A stretch of DNA of 64,000 bases from Hygrocybe punicea. Lineage: Eukaryota; Basidiomycota; Agaricomycetes; Agaricales; Hygrophoraceae. The stretch spans positions 2,108,001-2,172,000 of the forward strand of contig OY744473.1 of the NCBI GenBank assembly GCA_963556145.1, written 5' to 3'. Each line of letters begins with the position of its first letter. Position 1 is the first letter of the stretch. The notes under the pieces are model-generated. The model had not been told where the DNA came from and searched no databases. It saw nothing but the letters and a program-made list of their open reading frames with translations. Both the position numbers and the translations under genes were made by a program. Below are positions 22,947-34,692 of this stretch, piece after piece.

Positions 22947-25453
22947 ATGTCCAAGAACATCGGCCCTGGCTCTGAGCCCTCTCCTCCCCCCACCAGCAAG
23001 CGCTGCTGCCTTGCCACCCCCACCTCTGACCATAATGGTGGCCCCAATGGTGCCTCTCCACGATTCGTGTTTGCCCCTCCTTCAATGGCTTTGGGGCTTG
23101 CAGAGTGTGCCAGTGTGGGCCAAACCCTCCCTGAGCCCTCCAGTGTGGCCCCTCCCAGCGGCGAGGCTCCAGAATGTGCCAGTGAGGGCCAAACCCCTGC
23201 CGAGCCCTTTGATGTGGCCTCCATGTCACCCCCAACTGCTTCCACTGGGATTCAGGCAGCACTCGCAAGACTGGAGGTGGAGTCTCACGCGGTCCGGAAA
23301 AACCAGGCAAGGCTTGTCCAGGCTGACAAGCAGACCTCAAAAACGTATGAGCGTCACCTCAAGAACTACGAGAAGTGGTGGAGCCAGTACCAGTACCAGC
23401 TCACTCAGGGCTCTGGCTGTGGCCAGCCCACGCTGATACCAGCCTTCCCAGTTACACCAGCAAAGGCTGTGATGTTCCTGGAGCACGAGATAGGCCATGA
23501 AAAGGTGTGTACCATGTCCTTGTCCCCCAAATCATATGCTGATGGGGGGCTCCTGCCAGCGAAAGTGTGGCAGCTCCGAGACGATTGCGGGATCCTCGGT
23601 CAGCAAGTCCCATGTTGCGCAGACGATCTCGGCCCTTGAATACTGGTGCTTCCAGCATCACCACCTCTACACACACATTCCGGAGGCACAGGCCTTGCTC
23701 CATAACGACAACCGTATCCGCACCCTGGAGGCCTGTTTGAAGCATAATGAGCCAAGATGGATTGAGCAATCACAGGCACTGAAGGCTGCTGGGAGCTCTT
23801 CGGGTAGGTTGATTCTACCTTCCTCATTCTTGGCTTAGCTCTTATCTCAATTTTATTTATTTATTTATTTATTTCTATTACAGATGTGTATACCTCCAAG
23901 GAGCTCAAGTGCTGCTCTCTCTGGTGCCTCACACAGTTTTCAGGTCCACGTCAGGTCCTAGTCGGCATCTGTGACTGTGCAATGCTTCTGCTTTCTGCCA
24001 CAACCGCATTCCAGGGGGAGAGCATTCGCATGCTCAAATGGTCTGACCTGTTCATGTCGGAGATTCCCATGGATGACATCCACCTGGGTTACAAAGTGCC
24101 AGTAAGTGGCCAACCTTCCTCTCAAGTGGGGTTGTTGCTGATATCAGTGGCCCCCCCCCCACCTGCCAATCCCCAGGTTCTTGCCGCCCTTGCAGACACT
24201 GCAAAGCACAATCAACATGGCCATGTTGACAAGCATGGGGCAATTAGACACCGATTGGTGGAGTTGTGCCCCATCGGTGCCATAGCACTCCTCTTTTTTG
24301 CCCACTTCAATGCAAACTCAGCATCTGTGCCAGACTTTGAGCCCATATTTGGCCAGCGAGCATGGCTATCGTCCCTGGTATGACAATTACCTCTTTTGGA
24401 CCACATCGGTCACCAAGAAAATGACCTACGACAGTCAGTTCTGTGGCATTGTGGCTGACCCTCCATGCTAACCTTTGCACTCACCTGCAGATCATCATGA
24501 GCATGTCACAAACATGCACAAAAAGAACTCTGTCTCCCTCACAAAGGTCACCCATGCTGGGCAGTCCTACACTACCCTAACCACTTGGGCCCATGGCGCA
24601 TCGTCAACAGGAACAAAGGCCCTTGGTGGCTGGAATGAGAGTGGCTCTTTCCGAAATGTCTATGACCGTGCCCTCCCAGTCAATGCTGTCCTTGCCGCTG
24701 CAATGTTCAATGGACACAAGCCTGAGATGTACAGCCTGCCCAGAGAATCAATCGGTAGGTAAAAGCTTGCCCCCTTCTCTGTTGTGCCCAACTCCCCCGT
24801 CTCACCAACTGAGTCATGCACAGAACCACCTTCTGAGCTCCTTGCCACTGTGTTTCCTTGGGTTGAAGCCCAAGAGGTGGCACTTGAAACCCGGGCTGCT
24901 GCTGATGCCCAAGGCCGTGACATAGCCCTAAAGCAATTTCTTCAGGTGCTCAGGTGGCTCCAGGTCATGCTCCTTCAAGATGCCACTGTGTTGTTCTTCC
25001 ATCATCCTACCTCCCCAATCTTTTGGTTGGAACCTTTCAACACATCTGCCTTTGCCATATTTGCCGCCAGCTCCACAGCTGTTCTCACCAAGGCAGAGCA
25101 GGATGCTGCTCTTGCCATCAATGCCCTCCCGGAGCACCTGGTCTGCAGCATCCATGGCCTGGTGTCCGAAGTCACCCTTGCACAGGAGAAGGAGAGGGAG
25201 GAGAACCAACGGAGGTGGAGTCTCATGAGTGAGCAATACCAGCAGATGGAGGGGATGCTTGGGGTTCTCCTCAGCTCCAGAGAATCACGCCGGGGAAAGA
25301 AGAACACGAAAGGTAGGCAAATCTTTCAAGCTTGCGCCCACCTGCTGTCTGCACCCCCCTCTAATTGACTGAACTCATGCAGCTCCCACTTTGCTGCTGC
25401 CACTGCCACATCACCGCTGGCCATCCCCATGCTAAGCTCGGGCCCTATGGTCA

Positions 25454-26571
25454 TAGTGTTGCTGAAGTTCAGTTTGGTCCGGTTCTGACCCTTTTTGGCG
25501 GAACTGCAAACTGAACTTTGGGTCCAGTTTGGCGCATGGCCAAACCTGGACCCAGACGGCATCAAACCGTCTCGCCGCGTTTGGTCTGGGTTCAGACACG
25601 GTCTGAAACCCAAATTGAGGTGGGCTCCCATGAGCTCCGTTCTCCTCATGAATGGCAGGCATGTATCAATAGATACGGCGCTGCATATCGTGAGGTAGAT
25701 GGGTGTGGGGGAGCCCTCTGGTGTCCCCAAGGGATGTGGAGGGATGGGGGGTCTTGTCCTGTGGTCCCTGCCTGGCATTGCCAGCGTTGCTGCTGCTGGT
25801 GCTGGTGCTGCCACTGCTGCTGCTGCCATTGCTTCTGGTGCTGCTGCTTCTGTTGCTGCTGCTGCTGCCATTGCAGTTGCTGCCGGCACTGCTGCTGCTG
25901 TTGCTGTTGCTGTTGCCACTGCTGGTGGTGGTGGTGGTGGTGGTGGTGATGTTGCGGCTGTCCCATGGGTGGTGTTGCTGCCACAGCTGCTGCTGCCGGC
26001 ATTGCTGCGTTGCTGCTGTTTCTGGGGCTGCTGCTGCTGCTGGCTGTTGCCGTCGTTGTTGCCACCGCTGGTGGTGGTGGTGGTGGTGGTGGTGGTGTTG
26101 CAGCTGTCCCGCGTCCATTGGCATCGCGTTGGTGTTGGGATCCATTTTGTGCCGTGGTGGTGTGCTCGCGATGTGGTCGCAGTTGAGTTTCCTGTAACAG
26201 ATAATATTAGTAAAGTTAAGATAAATGATAAAACTTACCTGTGTCCATGAACGTGACATTGTGTCGCATTCATTGGCCTTGCATTGTTGTTGTTGGTGAA
26301 GAAACCTTCATGTAATGGTCACATGATACCGTTTAACATGAAAAAGTAAGTAAAGAAATACGAAAAACAAATGAAATAAATACCTTAAAAATATCCACGT
26401 TTGCGGTTTGGACGCGGTTTGGAGCCGTTCAGGAAATCCGGCTGGCCTCGAAACCCTGAACTGAACCTGCAGTCCGGTTGAGCATTTGGCTGAACTTAGA
26501 CTGAACCTTGGGTTTGGTTCGGGGTTTGAACCAGGTTCGGCTAGGTTCAGAACCGAACTACGGCAACACTA
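25454..26571. mobile_element. hAT-like non-autonomous element 3
   Basis: TIR TAGTGTTGCYGWAGTTC, same family as element 1, with a perfect 8-bp target duplication TATGGTCA (25,446-25,453 and 26,572-26,579). It has GGTTCAGAACC-type subterminal words, long CTG/GTG triplet tracts (25,785-26,100) and one concentric palindrome (25,643-25,696). No transposase. Inserted in the last large exon of the Crypton-type gene; removal restores the reading SSGPMVTIRFTGLPPAS. Confidence 0.92.
25643..25696. repeat. Concentric composite palindrome, copy G
   Basis: Left arm TCCTCATGAA, core GTATCAATAGATAC (25,663-25,676), right arm ATCGTGAGGT; common centre 25,669.5. 54 bp. Lies in hAT-like element 3. Confidence 0.72.
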
Positions 26572-27214
26572 TATGGTCACCATCAGGTTCACCGGGCTGC
26601 CTCCTGCATCAGAGGTGATCTCGCTGCAGCCACATGCTGCTGGTGGGGACAGTCCACCTGTGGTGGTATTGGTTGGCCACTGGGAGAATCATCCACCACT
26701 CAGTGCACCAGAACCAGCCCCGGTTCCAGCTTTGGTCACTGGAATGGCCCACTCCGCAGGTCATGTAGTGCCTGGTCAGCACCAGACTGCATGGATGGCT
26801 CTCCTGAACAAGTTTGGCACAGAGCGGGTCCTCAAGCACCAGTGGGAATGGGTGGAGAGTGGTTACCTGCCGTACTATCGGTACCAGCCCATCAGTCAGG
26901 TCTCTGACATCTGGACTGAGTGGGCCGAAGGACTGAATGGATTCTTGTCGGTGAGACAGCTTGTCGAGAACTGGGGGCCAAAATGGAGGTGAAATGAAGG
27001 TGGGCAGAAGACCGAAGGGGCACGTCGGAAAAAGGTCGTGGACCTGATCATGGAGCTTTTGGGGAGGCCATGGTGGAGCATGGCCCTGGCCCTCCGCTTC
27101 CTTGCAGAAAAGTACAAGCCCAAATTCAAAGCACGCAGCTTCTGCGACTACTTGCAGAAGAAGGGCAGTGTCGGTTACCAAGAGGTGGTTCATACGGCGC
27201 TGTCATATCCATAA

Positions 27215-27717
27215 TATTTATCAACTGTAGTACTGGTATCACTAACTGAATAATGCCATATTTGCTGAACTTTGGCACACACACACCCCTCCCTTAATGA
27301 GAAACTTTGCCCCCAGAATCAGAAGGACGTTACCCTAAATGAGGACATCATAAACGAGAAGTGTATCGAGCAGATATACATGGGTCACCAGATCAATGTA
27401 TCTGGGGCCAGGACGCCACGCGTGGGAAAGTTACCGGGGGTGACCCGGTGATCACCAAAGGGCCGGGGACATACAGGTAACCATATCCGCTCGGCTTCCT
27501 CCGTACGTGGGTTCAAGACTGGTGTCCCGCAACATATGTTGGCTTATTTGGTTGGTCCCGGTGGAAAGCATCAAAGATTTCTTAGTGATTCTTGTGAATA
27601 GCACAAGATTTGATAATGAACTGGACAAGTTAAAGGATAGTCGTGTCTCCTAATCCACAGCCTCGAATTCAAGACATAACACATGCTGAATCCGGCCAAC
27701 CACCGACTGGTAGATTG
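27215..27717. other. No gene recognised
   Basis: Spacer between the Crypton-type gene and the convergent DUF6533 gene. A short open stretch after a CAG at about 27,315 could be a further 3' exon of the recombinase gene; not supported further. Confidence 0.45.
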
Positions 27718-29495
27718 TCACACATCCGCTGCCGTCCACAAGGTCGCGGTGCTAGGGGACTGCAAGGGGAGATCACGTTGTGCAAATTGTATTGGGACTA
27801 GCGCCGTCGCTAATAGTGGGCGATCGATTTGCCTGGCGTGAAGTATGATGCGACACGAGAGTAGGCTATGCATCACTCGTTGGAATCTGCAAGGAATGAT
27901 GAGTAAGGTGTGTGTGTTTAGAGAGACTAGGAACAGACGTAGTGATGAGATCCTGATATTCGACCTGAAATGATGGGCAGACATCAGCTTTGCTCAAATT
28001 TTCCACAAAAACACAAACAACGAACCGGGCCCAAACTCAGTACCAGGATGTTGGAAAGAGATATTACTGCGAGGTCTTAATGAGAAGAAATTCGTTGGAT
28101 TTGTATGGTTTCACACTCACAGAACAGGCAGAAATAGAAGAGAATTCCATCTCGGTACAGGGTGCCGATCAATGGACTTGCGGAACCTCTGAATTTCTTG
28201 TACCATCGGTATGTTGTCATGCCCACGATGACTTGGGGGATGCAATTGTCTTTGATAGTTCGTGAAGAGTGGAAGGGTGTTAGATCTTACCAGTCTCGAA
28301 TACAATGAGCATCACGAAATTGACAAATATGATCGGGGTGCCACCTGCAATATTGCAGCCAGTGAACGACGGATAAGGAGGGGGGATAGCTTCCAGATGC
28401 ACATTTCAGCGTCATTCCACATTACAGTATTTTGCTCTAAAACTACTGACCTATGATAGCATGAAGAAAGATTGCTGTGATTACTAGAGATGGGATAAAG
28501 AAAGCCTGCCACAAAGTTGTCGACTGAAACATTTTTCAGAATAAGAAAAAGATACACACCGCAAATAATAATAACAATCCATACAAGACCTTTTTGCTTC
28601 TAGCCCAGAATGCGAAGGTACGTAATACAAGGATCACTGAAGCGGAAAAACAAAAGAGCCAAATAAAGCATCTGAAAGGTAAGGAATAACTGAGCAAGAA
28701 ACGAGTTGCTTACACTCTGTGATGCCGATTCCAATAATAGTAAACCCTGGTGTGTTTGATGCAATGTTAGTGGGATGCACTGGCCACAGCCATCTGGTAA
28801 GAATAGTTACGAACAACTGATGACATCGTTCACAGGTAAACATTGCTAGATCGGGGAGCATCGTCGACAAATGAAACCCATGGACCAGCATGACTCACCT
28901 GGATTGGCATCTGGGGAGTGACGTCGCCTGGTACAACAGAAAAGCTAATGCATCAGAAACCAGCTCGCCTCCGTAAAAAAAAGTTCATCACATGTCACTT
29001 ACTATACACTGTCAGAGCGACATCGACGAATGTAGGGTATCGGGAAAGAAAGTATAGGATCTTCATGAGGTTGAACTTTGACGTCCAGACCAAACGGACC
29101 TATCATAGTCAAAGCACGATCCAAACACAAAAATGAAATTTCCAGACGAGTACGGAGTCGGTAAGAACGAACCTCGTCTGCTAGTGTAAGACAGTAATCG
29201 TATGTCTGTCGAGCCAAATCAATGACATGCATGAGGCGAATTCTGGCACTCACCAATAACGCCATACTAGCAACTTTGACGAACGACATTATCAGATCGA
29301 CGATGTACGCAATGCCAGTGCACGTAAAGACAGCACGCACCAACGACATACTGGCAAGCCAGAATGAAGAAGAAGAAACAACAAAAAAGTCAGTAAAGTA
29401 AAGTACAATGACTTGATCCTCACATTGACTGTCTGCAGACGCACGGCGGCGGGCACGGTAATCGATCCGGCGTCGAAAGTCCTGAAGCTATCCAT
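27718..29495 (-). CDS. DUF6533-family integral membrane protein
   Basis: A multi-exon gene (about 11 exons) whose exons join cleanly. It starts MDSFRTFDAGSITVPAAVRL at 29,495. Then come VKVASMALL and TYDYCLTLADEV (the DUF6533 signature), VRLVWTSKFNLMKILYFLSR, ILVLRTFAFWARSKKVLYG, TTLWQAFFIPSLVITAIFLH, IIFVNFVMLIVFET, TTYRWYKKFRGSAS and LYRDGILFYFCLFLISLSN. It ends FQRVMHSLLSCRIILHARQ plus a short tail, stopping at 27,718. The layout is a seven-helix, receptor-like membrane protein of about 330 residues, a family greatly expanded in Agaricomycetes and without established function. All introns are short GT-AG. No disabling change seen. Confidence 0.82.
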
Positions 29496-29919
29496 GGTCA
29501 ACGCACAAAGAGAAGGGGCCCCAACGATTTTCGCAACGTGGGAGGCAAATGGAGATCGGTAGACTGCTACATTAAATTTAAAGAGAAGACCAAACTGGTT
29601 TTGTTATGACATCCCTGCGTACGTCAAGGATGCATTGTCACATGATCCCCATTAGTCACATGATCCCCATTAGATCGACTTATCAATATATTTTGGTCTG
29701 TTCGGTGGAAGTTGTTGGCACGGGAGCGAAGCACGGGGGTGCAACAGATACATGCTGAGCTGGCACCTGAGATCTGATATCTGAGATGAGTCAGAATGTG
29801 ATACAGAATAAAAAGTCAAGCACTAAAATGAACTATAAAACACATTGCAAAATTGTGTATATCGATACAGCATGTACTGTGCAAGCGAACGGGGGCCGGC
29901 TTGCTCCTGTCGGCTGACA
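29496..29919. other. Intergenic, no gene
   Basis: Spacer upstream of the DUF6533 gene and downstream of the Mam3-type gene. Contains a tandem pair of GTCACATGATCCCCATTAG at about 29,637-29,674. No other feature recognised. Confidence 0.55.
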
Positions 29920-32900
29920 CTAATCCCCATTGTCCTTGTCCTTGTCCGGCCCTTCCTTATCCATCCCATCCGGTATCTGCCCCTCCTCATGCCCACCTTC
30001 GACGCCAACGCCGAGATTCATATCCTCTTTCACCTTCTCCGCCACAACCACTCCCGCCCGCTCGACACCACCCAACGGACTACTCTTAAATCGTGTCCCT
30101 TTCACGCTCACCCCCGTCCCCGTTCCCGTTCCCGTTCCCGTTCCCGTCCCCGTCACAGTCCGTGCCCGGAACTCTGCACCAACTGGCAGGGAAGTCATCA
30201 CCGGCAACGACACCGCACTCCCCACCGTATTCCCACCCGCATTCGCATTGGAATTGACGCTGTTAATAGCGCTCACGCTGGCATTCCCAGTAGCACCGAC
30301 ACCAACACCTGCGGCGCCGCCCATAGCATGCAGCCTACGCTTCCGCTCTAGCAAGATAGCCTCCAACGCAGGCCCAGGCGACACGCTCCGTGGAACAGCC
30401 AGAGCGCCCAGCAGCGGACTCGGTATGTGCGGAACTGCCGCCACAGGCGGCAACTTCTCCTTCTCGGCGAATGCTGTCCGTTCCGAGAGAGTCGGCGGTG
30501 TGCACGTGATTTCTTGAATTGTAACAGGGGTGGGTGTGGGGGAAGTAGTGGGAATGGGGCCCGTGCATGCCGTGTCCGTTGCCGTTACTGCTTCCGCTTT
30601 TTCTGCCACGGTTATATCCTGTACGTACACAACCTGCGACGACGTACCTCCCACATCAACAGCATTGGCATTAGCGTCGGCTGTAGCATCGAGGCTCAAG
30701 AAGTCTGGTCTCTCCTCCCTAGGAGTGGGCGGGGCACTCTTGGAACGGAGAAAATTGAGCCCCTTGAGCGCGATCGGCATGACCATCGCTGCTGTCGTCG
30801 CTGTCGACGGTGCTGCATTGGATGTCGCAGTCGCAGTCGCAGTCGTTGATTTCGAGAATCGCCGAGGGCCAGTCGGGGCGAATTTCTTGGTATTGGCGGG
30901 GGAAGACGCAGACGTAGATGCAGCAAGTCCAAGTTCGTCCTTGTCCTTGCCGCGGAGGAGGAGGAGGAGATTTGCCGCAGCATCTTCCCGGGCCGCAGCA
31001 TCGTCCCGAGGCGGCTTTGGGGTGCCACCGCCGCTGGTGTTACTGGTGCCGCCGGTGGTGGCGGTGCCGAGGTGCAGGGCGGATGCGATGTGATGGGATA
31101 GCCCCTGTGTTGGAGCTGGGGATGGCGGCGAGTGCGGGGTGTCAGTCATTGAAGACTGAGGAAGGGGTGGGACGTAGGAGGAGAGATCGGGATGAGCACC
31201 TTGAGGGTCGAACTCGTCGTAAATCTCTTCCCCGATGAGTTCTGCGGGGCATGTGATTACACGGGTAGAAAATACGGACAAAGGACGAACCTTCAAGAAC
31301 ATCTTCGAGTGTGATGATCCCCAAGGGCATGACAGCGGGGTCGAAGCCGAGTAAAAACTATCCAAGGAAAATAAGGATAATATGAACCATGAGAGGGGAA
31401 AATCATCCACCTCTTCGGCGCCTTCTTTGGCTAAAACGGCGTCAGCAGGCATAGACTGCTCGAGCCCAGTCAGCTGGAAGCTGGGCCTTCGGCCTTTGAG
31501 GTCGTCCTTGGCTTGATCTCCGACGGCGGTACCCGCCTCCAAATCGCTCCTCCGGGAGCCGCCACGACGTTTGCTGCGTCCGGTATCACGGAGAGAGGTG
31601 GTGCTCTTTTCCGGTGTGCTGGCGTTGGCATCGTTGGCAACAGCGAGGTCTGGCAAGTCCTTCTGCCACTCGACGTCACCTTTGAGAGTGGCTATTTCGA
31701 CGTCGCGGCTAACTTTGGCATCCTTTTTGCGTTTTGCATCGTCGCGTTGATCGTCGGTGTCTTCATCGCTAGAGTCGCCCATGCCGACACGCTGCATGAG
31801 ACGATGAGTGAGGCCGCGCTTGACGGCTTGTTTGACGCTGGCGGCCTGGGTGTTGGGTGTTGGGTGTTGGGTGTTGGGTTAAGATAGCGAGTAGGGGGGA
31901 ATGGACGGACCTTTTCAACGCTGAAACGGCTTACGATTGCCATGTGTGAGCGGCCCTCCTGAAACTTGTCCAGGATTCCGAGAAGAGGTTCATTGTTGGG
32001 TACGAATGGAACCTTGTTGAGGGGAATCTTGCGGAGAGGAACAGCGTCTGGTAAGAAGGTAAGAGATATTTTTATTTGATGAGGGAGTGGGAGGGCGACC
32101 TTTGGGATCGAGCAAGACACACTGCTTTACCAAAAGGATACCGACGATTTTCTTTACCTTTGCGACGTGATCTGGCGTTGGTTTCGTGTCCTTTGGATTG
32201 TGACGCATTTGGACGGGGACGTCGACCTCTTCGTAAACGGGTACACGAGAGTGACCGGTGAGGCAAATTTTCTTGAGGAGGTCGTAGTCGAGTTTCGAGT
32301 CTATAGAAAGCATGAAGACGTCCGCGATGGGTGTCATCGCCTAAGTCGGGCGGGGGAGAGGAGGGATATATTGTCAGTAAACTGGGGTTGGGGGGTGATT
32401 GGAATCCTCTCTGAGTTTGTTTCGGGAAAGGGATAGGGAGAAGAGGTGGAAAAGGATGGAGGACGGAGAGTGGAATGGGGAAGGGTGTTTGACGCACTTG
32501 CTTGACTACCTTTTCCTGTAGATCGAGGGTAGCGCCGATGATTGTGACTGTGTCGTTTTTGAGGTCGCCACCGTTTAGAGCGCCATGAGAGTGCATTGCG
32601 ATGAGTTCTTTGAGTTCTGTGGGACGGTGTGACTAGGAGGGAGAGAGGGAGGGAGAGGGAGAGAACGGACCTGCTCTGCGGTAAATGATTCCGTGATGAG
32701 GACCGAGAGCGAACTCGAGGAGTTTTGCGACTGGCCAGGCGACGATGCCCTGATGATGGTATTTATATGAGTGATAGGAATTGGGGGGGAACGCAGGAAC
32801 GCACGAGGACGTAAATGAGGATTGTTGTTGGGAGTGCCATTTTTGCGCCGAGATAGAGGCCATGGCGGGTGAATACGGACTGGGGTATTATTTCAGCGAA

Positions 32901-33342
32901 GCTGTTGGGTGAGTGGAGAGGGTGAGACGACGAGAGGGAGAGAGGGAGAGAGATGAGGACATGACGATGAGGACGGTGCTGACGACGACGCTTTGAACGC
33001 CGCCACCGATGAGAGGGTCGGTTATTATTGGGAGAGACTCGTTTACGATCATGTTTGCGAGGAGGAGCGTGACGAGGAGGAGGTGGCCGTTCTTTCTGAT
33101 TGGCTTTATCTTGTTGGCGTATATACGTTGATTGCTGGAGCAGAGTTAGGGGGACGACGAGCGAGGAGAGGCTCCTGCACGTACGGTGTTCCGCTGATGC
33201 TGAGTACGTTTAGCTGGGTCTCGTCGAGACTCATGTAGCCGAGGGTGAGACCAGCGAACATACCGGAGAGCAAGACTGTGATTGGAATGAGACAGGCGAA
33301 TACGATGTTTTTTGTTTCCATGGTGGTGGTGGTGGTGGTCAC
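29920..33342 (-). CDS. CNNM/Mam3-type membrane protein (DUF21 + CBS pair)
   Basis: The fungal relative of yeast Mam3 and animal CNNM proteins, which act in Mg/Mn homeostasis at internal or plasma membranes. The DUF21 domain starts in the first exon (FACLIPITVLLSGMFAGLTL, then MSLDETQLNVLSISGT). It continues with HLLLVTLLLANMIVNESLPI, FAEIIPQSVFTRHGLYLGAK and GIVAWPVAKLLEFALGP. The acidic-helix/CBS part follows: MTPIADVFMLSIDSKLD, GHSRVPVYEEVDVP, LVKQCVLLDPKDAVPLRKIP, FQEGRSHMAIVSRF and PLGIITLEDVLEELIGEEIYDE. The C-terminus (about 31,230-29,920) is a long low-complexity tail with a (TG)n-coding repeat near 30,120. Many short introns. The start is either 33,342 or the in-frame ATG at 33,321. 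Its start codon lies 15-36 bp from that of the divergent Mid1-type gene. Confidence 0.9.
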
Positions 33343-33357
33343 CGGTCAGCAGCAACA

Positions 33358-34692
33358 ATGCACACCCCGCTCCCCGTCTCCCCACTGCTCTTCATCGCGT
33401 TCTCGCTCTGTTCGTTCTCGCCAAACACGACGCTTCTCATCTCAAACACAACGCACAACTTCACCGTCCCAATAAACACCTCCGGTCTCGCCCAATTCTC
33501 CGCCCCCTTTCCAAACGGCGGCTCGCTCGACACCCAGAACCTGCTCGACCACGTCCAATTCACCCTCGATCTCTCCGACTCTCCAATCCCGGCCCCGTTC
33601 TCGACCGCCGACTCTCCGCTCTTCGCTGACTCGACCCAGAACCAAGCAATCATATTCTCCCCGCCGTTCAACCCCCCCTTCCCCGCCGTCCCCTCTTACC
33701 CAAACTACTCTCTCCCGTCCCCGTTACTCCCTTACCCCGACTCCGACTCTCCCCCTTCTCCTCAAAACTTCTCCCTCCTCATCACCCCAACCGACACCAG
33801 CAACACGCCTCTCCTCAGAACCGCTTGCCATTTGTCAACCCGCCAGTCAACCGGCACAATCACAAACCAGTCTCTCTGGTTGCGCGACGATCAGGGCTGG
33901 CGTATCCAGTGGCTCGTCGCAGGTCTCTCTCCTTCAACAAACTACACAGTCTACGTAATCCAAGACTCCACAAAAGTAAGCGATCCCATCTATTTCGCTA
34001 CAAAATCTCGTATGTCTCTCTCTCCCCCTCTGCCTCTCTCCCATCTTCACAATATTCCCATAGCTTCCTTCTCCTGTCCTCTCGTTTTCTCCCTCCCTTA
34101 CTGCCCAACTGTCGCATACGCTGTCCCTCTCCCAGCACCCTCTCCTCTCCCCTTCTACGATGCCGATACCCTCCCTTCATCGATATCTGCCCCCATCCTC
34201 GAATACATGACAAACTTTACAGCAACTCTCCTCACTTTTGCTTGCGGCCGCGATCTCTACTCCCCACTCACAACCTGCGCAGACTGTCAACGCGCCTACC
34301 GCACTTGGCTCTGCACAATATCTTTCACTCGCTGCTCAGAACAGTCCCCAAACAGCTCACCGCAATCCCCCCTCTCCGCTCTCCAATCACAATCTCCTGC
34401 TGCACAACCACGTAACCCACTCGTCTTCCCACCATTCCCGTCGTCATACTCTGCACTCCTCCCCTGTCTCGAGACTTGCACAGCAGTCGACCGCGCTTGC
34501 CCAAACTTTCTTGGATTCAGATGTCCACTCCCAGATTTTAACGCTGCCGACAGCTATGCTGTCGGTTACATAGACTCGGGAGAGAGGGGTGAGCAGGGTG
34601 GCGGCGTAACAGGCGTCTCTCAGGATCGTTGGGGCAATGTCTGGTGCAACGGTAACAACTTGCATCCAGGCACCGATGTAAAAAATCTCTAG
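33358..34692 (+). CDS. MID1: Mid1-type stretch-activated calcium-channel subunit
   Basis: A protein of about 426 residues after removing one 54-nt intron (34,010-34,063), which joins ATKS to PSFSCPLVFSLPYCP. It has an N-terminal signal peptide (LPVSPLLFIAFSLCSF), many N-glycosylation sequons (NTT, NFT, NTS, NYS, NQS, NYT), the TVAYAVPLP block typical of Mid1, and the conserved C-terminal cysteine-rich region: TCADCQRAYRTWLC, FTRC, LPCLETCTAVDRACP, FRCPLPD. Mid1 associates with Cch1 to form a calcium-influx channel at the plasma membrane. It is somewhat shorter than many homologues, mainly in the N-terminal half. Ends 99 bp from the convergent TMEM19-type gene. Confidence 0.85.
   Translation: MHTPLPVSPLLFIAFSLCSFSPNTTLLISNTTHNFTVPINTSGLAQFSAPFPNGGSLDTQNLLDHVQFTLDLSDSPIPAPFSTADSPLFADSTQNQAIIFSPPFNPPFPAVPSYPNYSLPSPLLPYPDSDSPPSPQNFSLLITPTDTSNTPLLRTACHLSTRQSTGTITNQSLWLRDDQGWRIQWLVAGLSPSTNYTVYVIQDSTKVSDPIYFATKSRMSLSPPLPLSHLHNIPIASFSCPLVFSLPYCPTVAYAVPLPAPSPLPFYDADTLPSSISAPILEYMTNFTATLLTFACGRDLYSPLTTCADCQRAYRTWLCTISFTRCSEQSPNSSPQSPLSALQSQSPAAQPRNPLVFPPFPSSYSALLPCLETCTAVDRACPNFLGFRCPLPDFNAADSYAVGYIDSGERGEQGGGVTGVSQDRWGNVWCNGNNLHPGTDVKNL

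Larger units (their letters stand above)
22947..27214 (+). pseudogene. Crypton-type tyrosine recombinase with GCR1_C-like end
   Basis: Exons: 22,947-23,504; 23,560-23,803; 23,884-24,101; 24,177-24,433; 24,491-24,754; 24,824-25,312; then from 25,383, interrupted by a hAT-like element, to 27,214; the introns begin GT and end AG. The N-terminal helical DNA-binding region contains TYERHLKNYEKWWSQYQYQL. The catalytic part has FQGESIRMLKWSDLF, THAGQSYTTLTTWAHG (the usual Arg of this box is Gln) and FRNVYDRALPVNA with the candidate nucleophile Tyr. The Ndc10-like region follows, then the GCR1_C-like SDIWTEWAEGLNGFLSVRQL..WGPKWR. Damage: a frame change near 24,345, an unclear junction at 25,313/25,383, and a TGA at 26,990 just before the RRKKVVDLI segment. 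It would cut and rejoin DNA to move a Crypton. Confidence 0.8.

Noticed and set aside
25666..26259. Ala/Val/Gln-rich ORFs in hAT-like element 3
   Set aside because: Same reason: CTG/GTG tracts read in all frames.
27505..27545. tRNA-like GGGTTCAAG..CCCGC segment
   Set aside because: No acceptor stem, D-arm or anticodon arm could be fitted upstream.
28117..28305. Separate short minus-strand ORFs between 28.1 and 29.4 kb as independent genes
   Set aside because: They are exon pieces and intron read-through of the single DUF6533 gene.
29930..31238. Plus-strand ORFs opposite the Mam3-type tail
   Set aside because: Shadow frames of a GC-rich, low-complexity coding tail; the minus frame carries the conserved protein.
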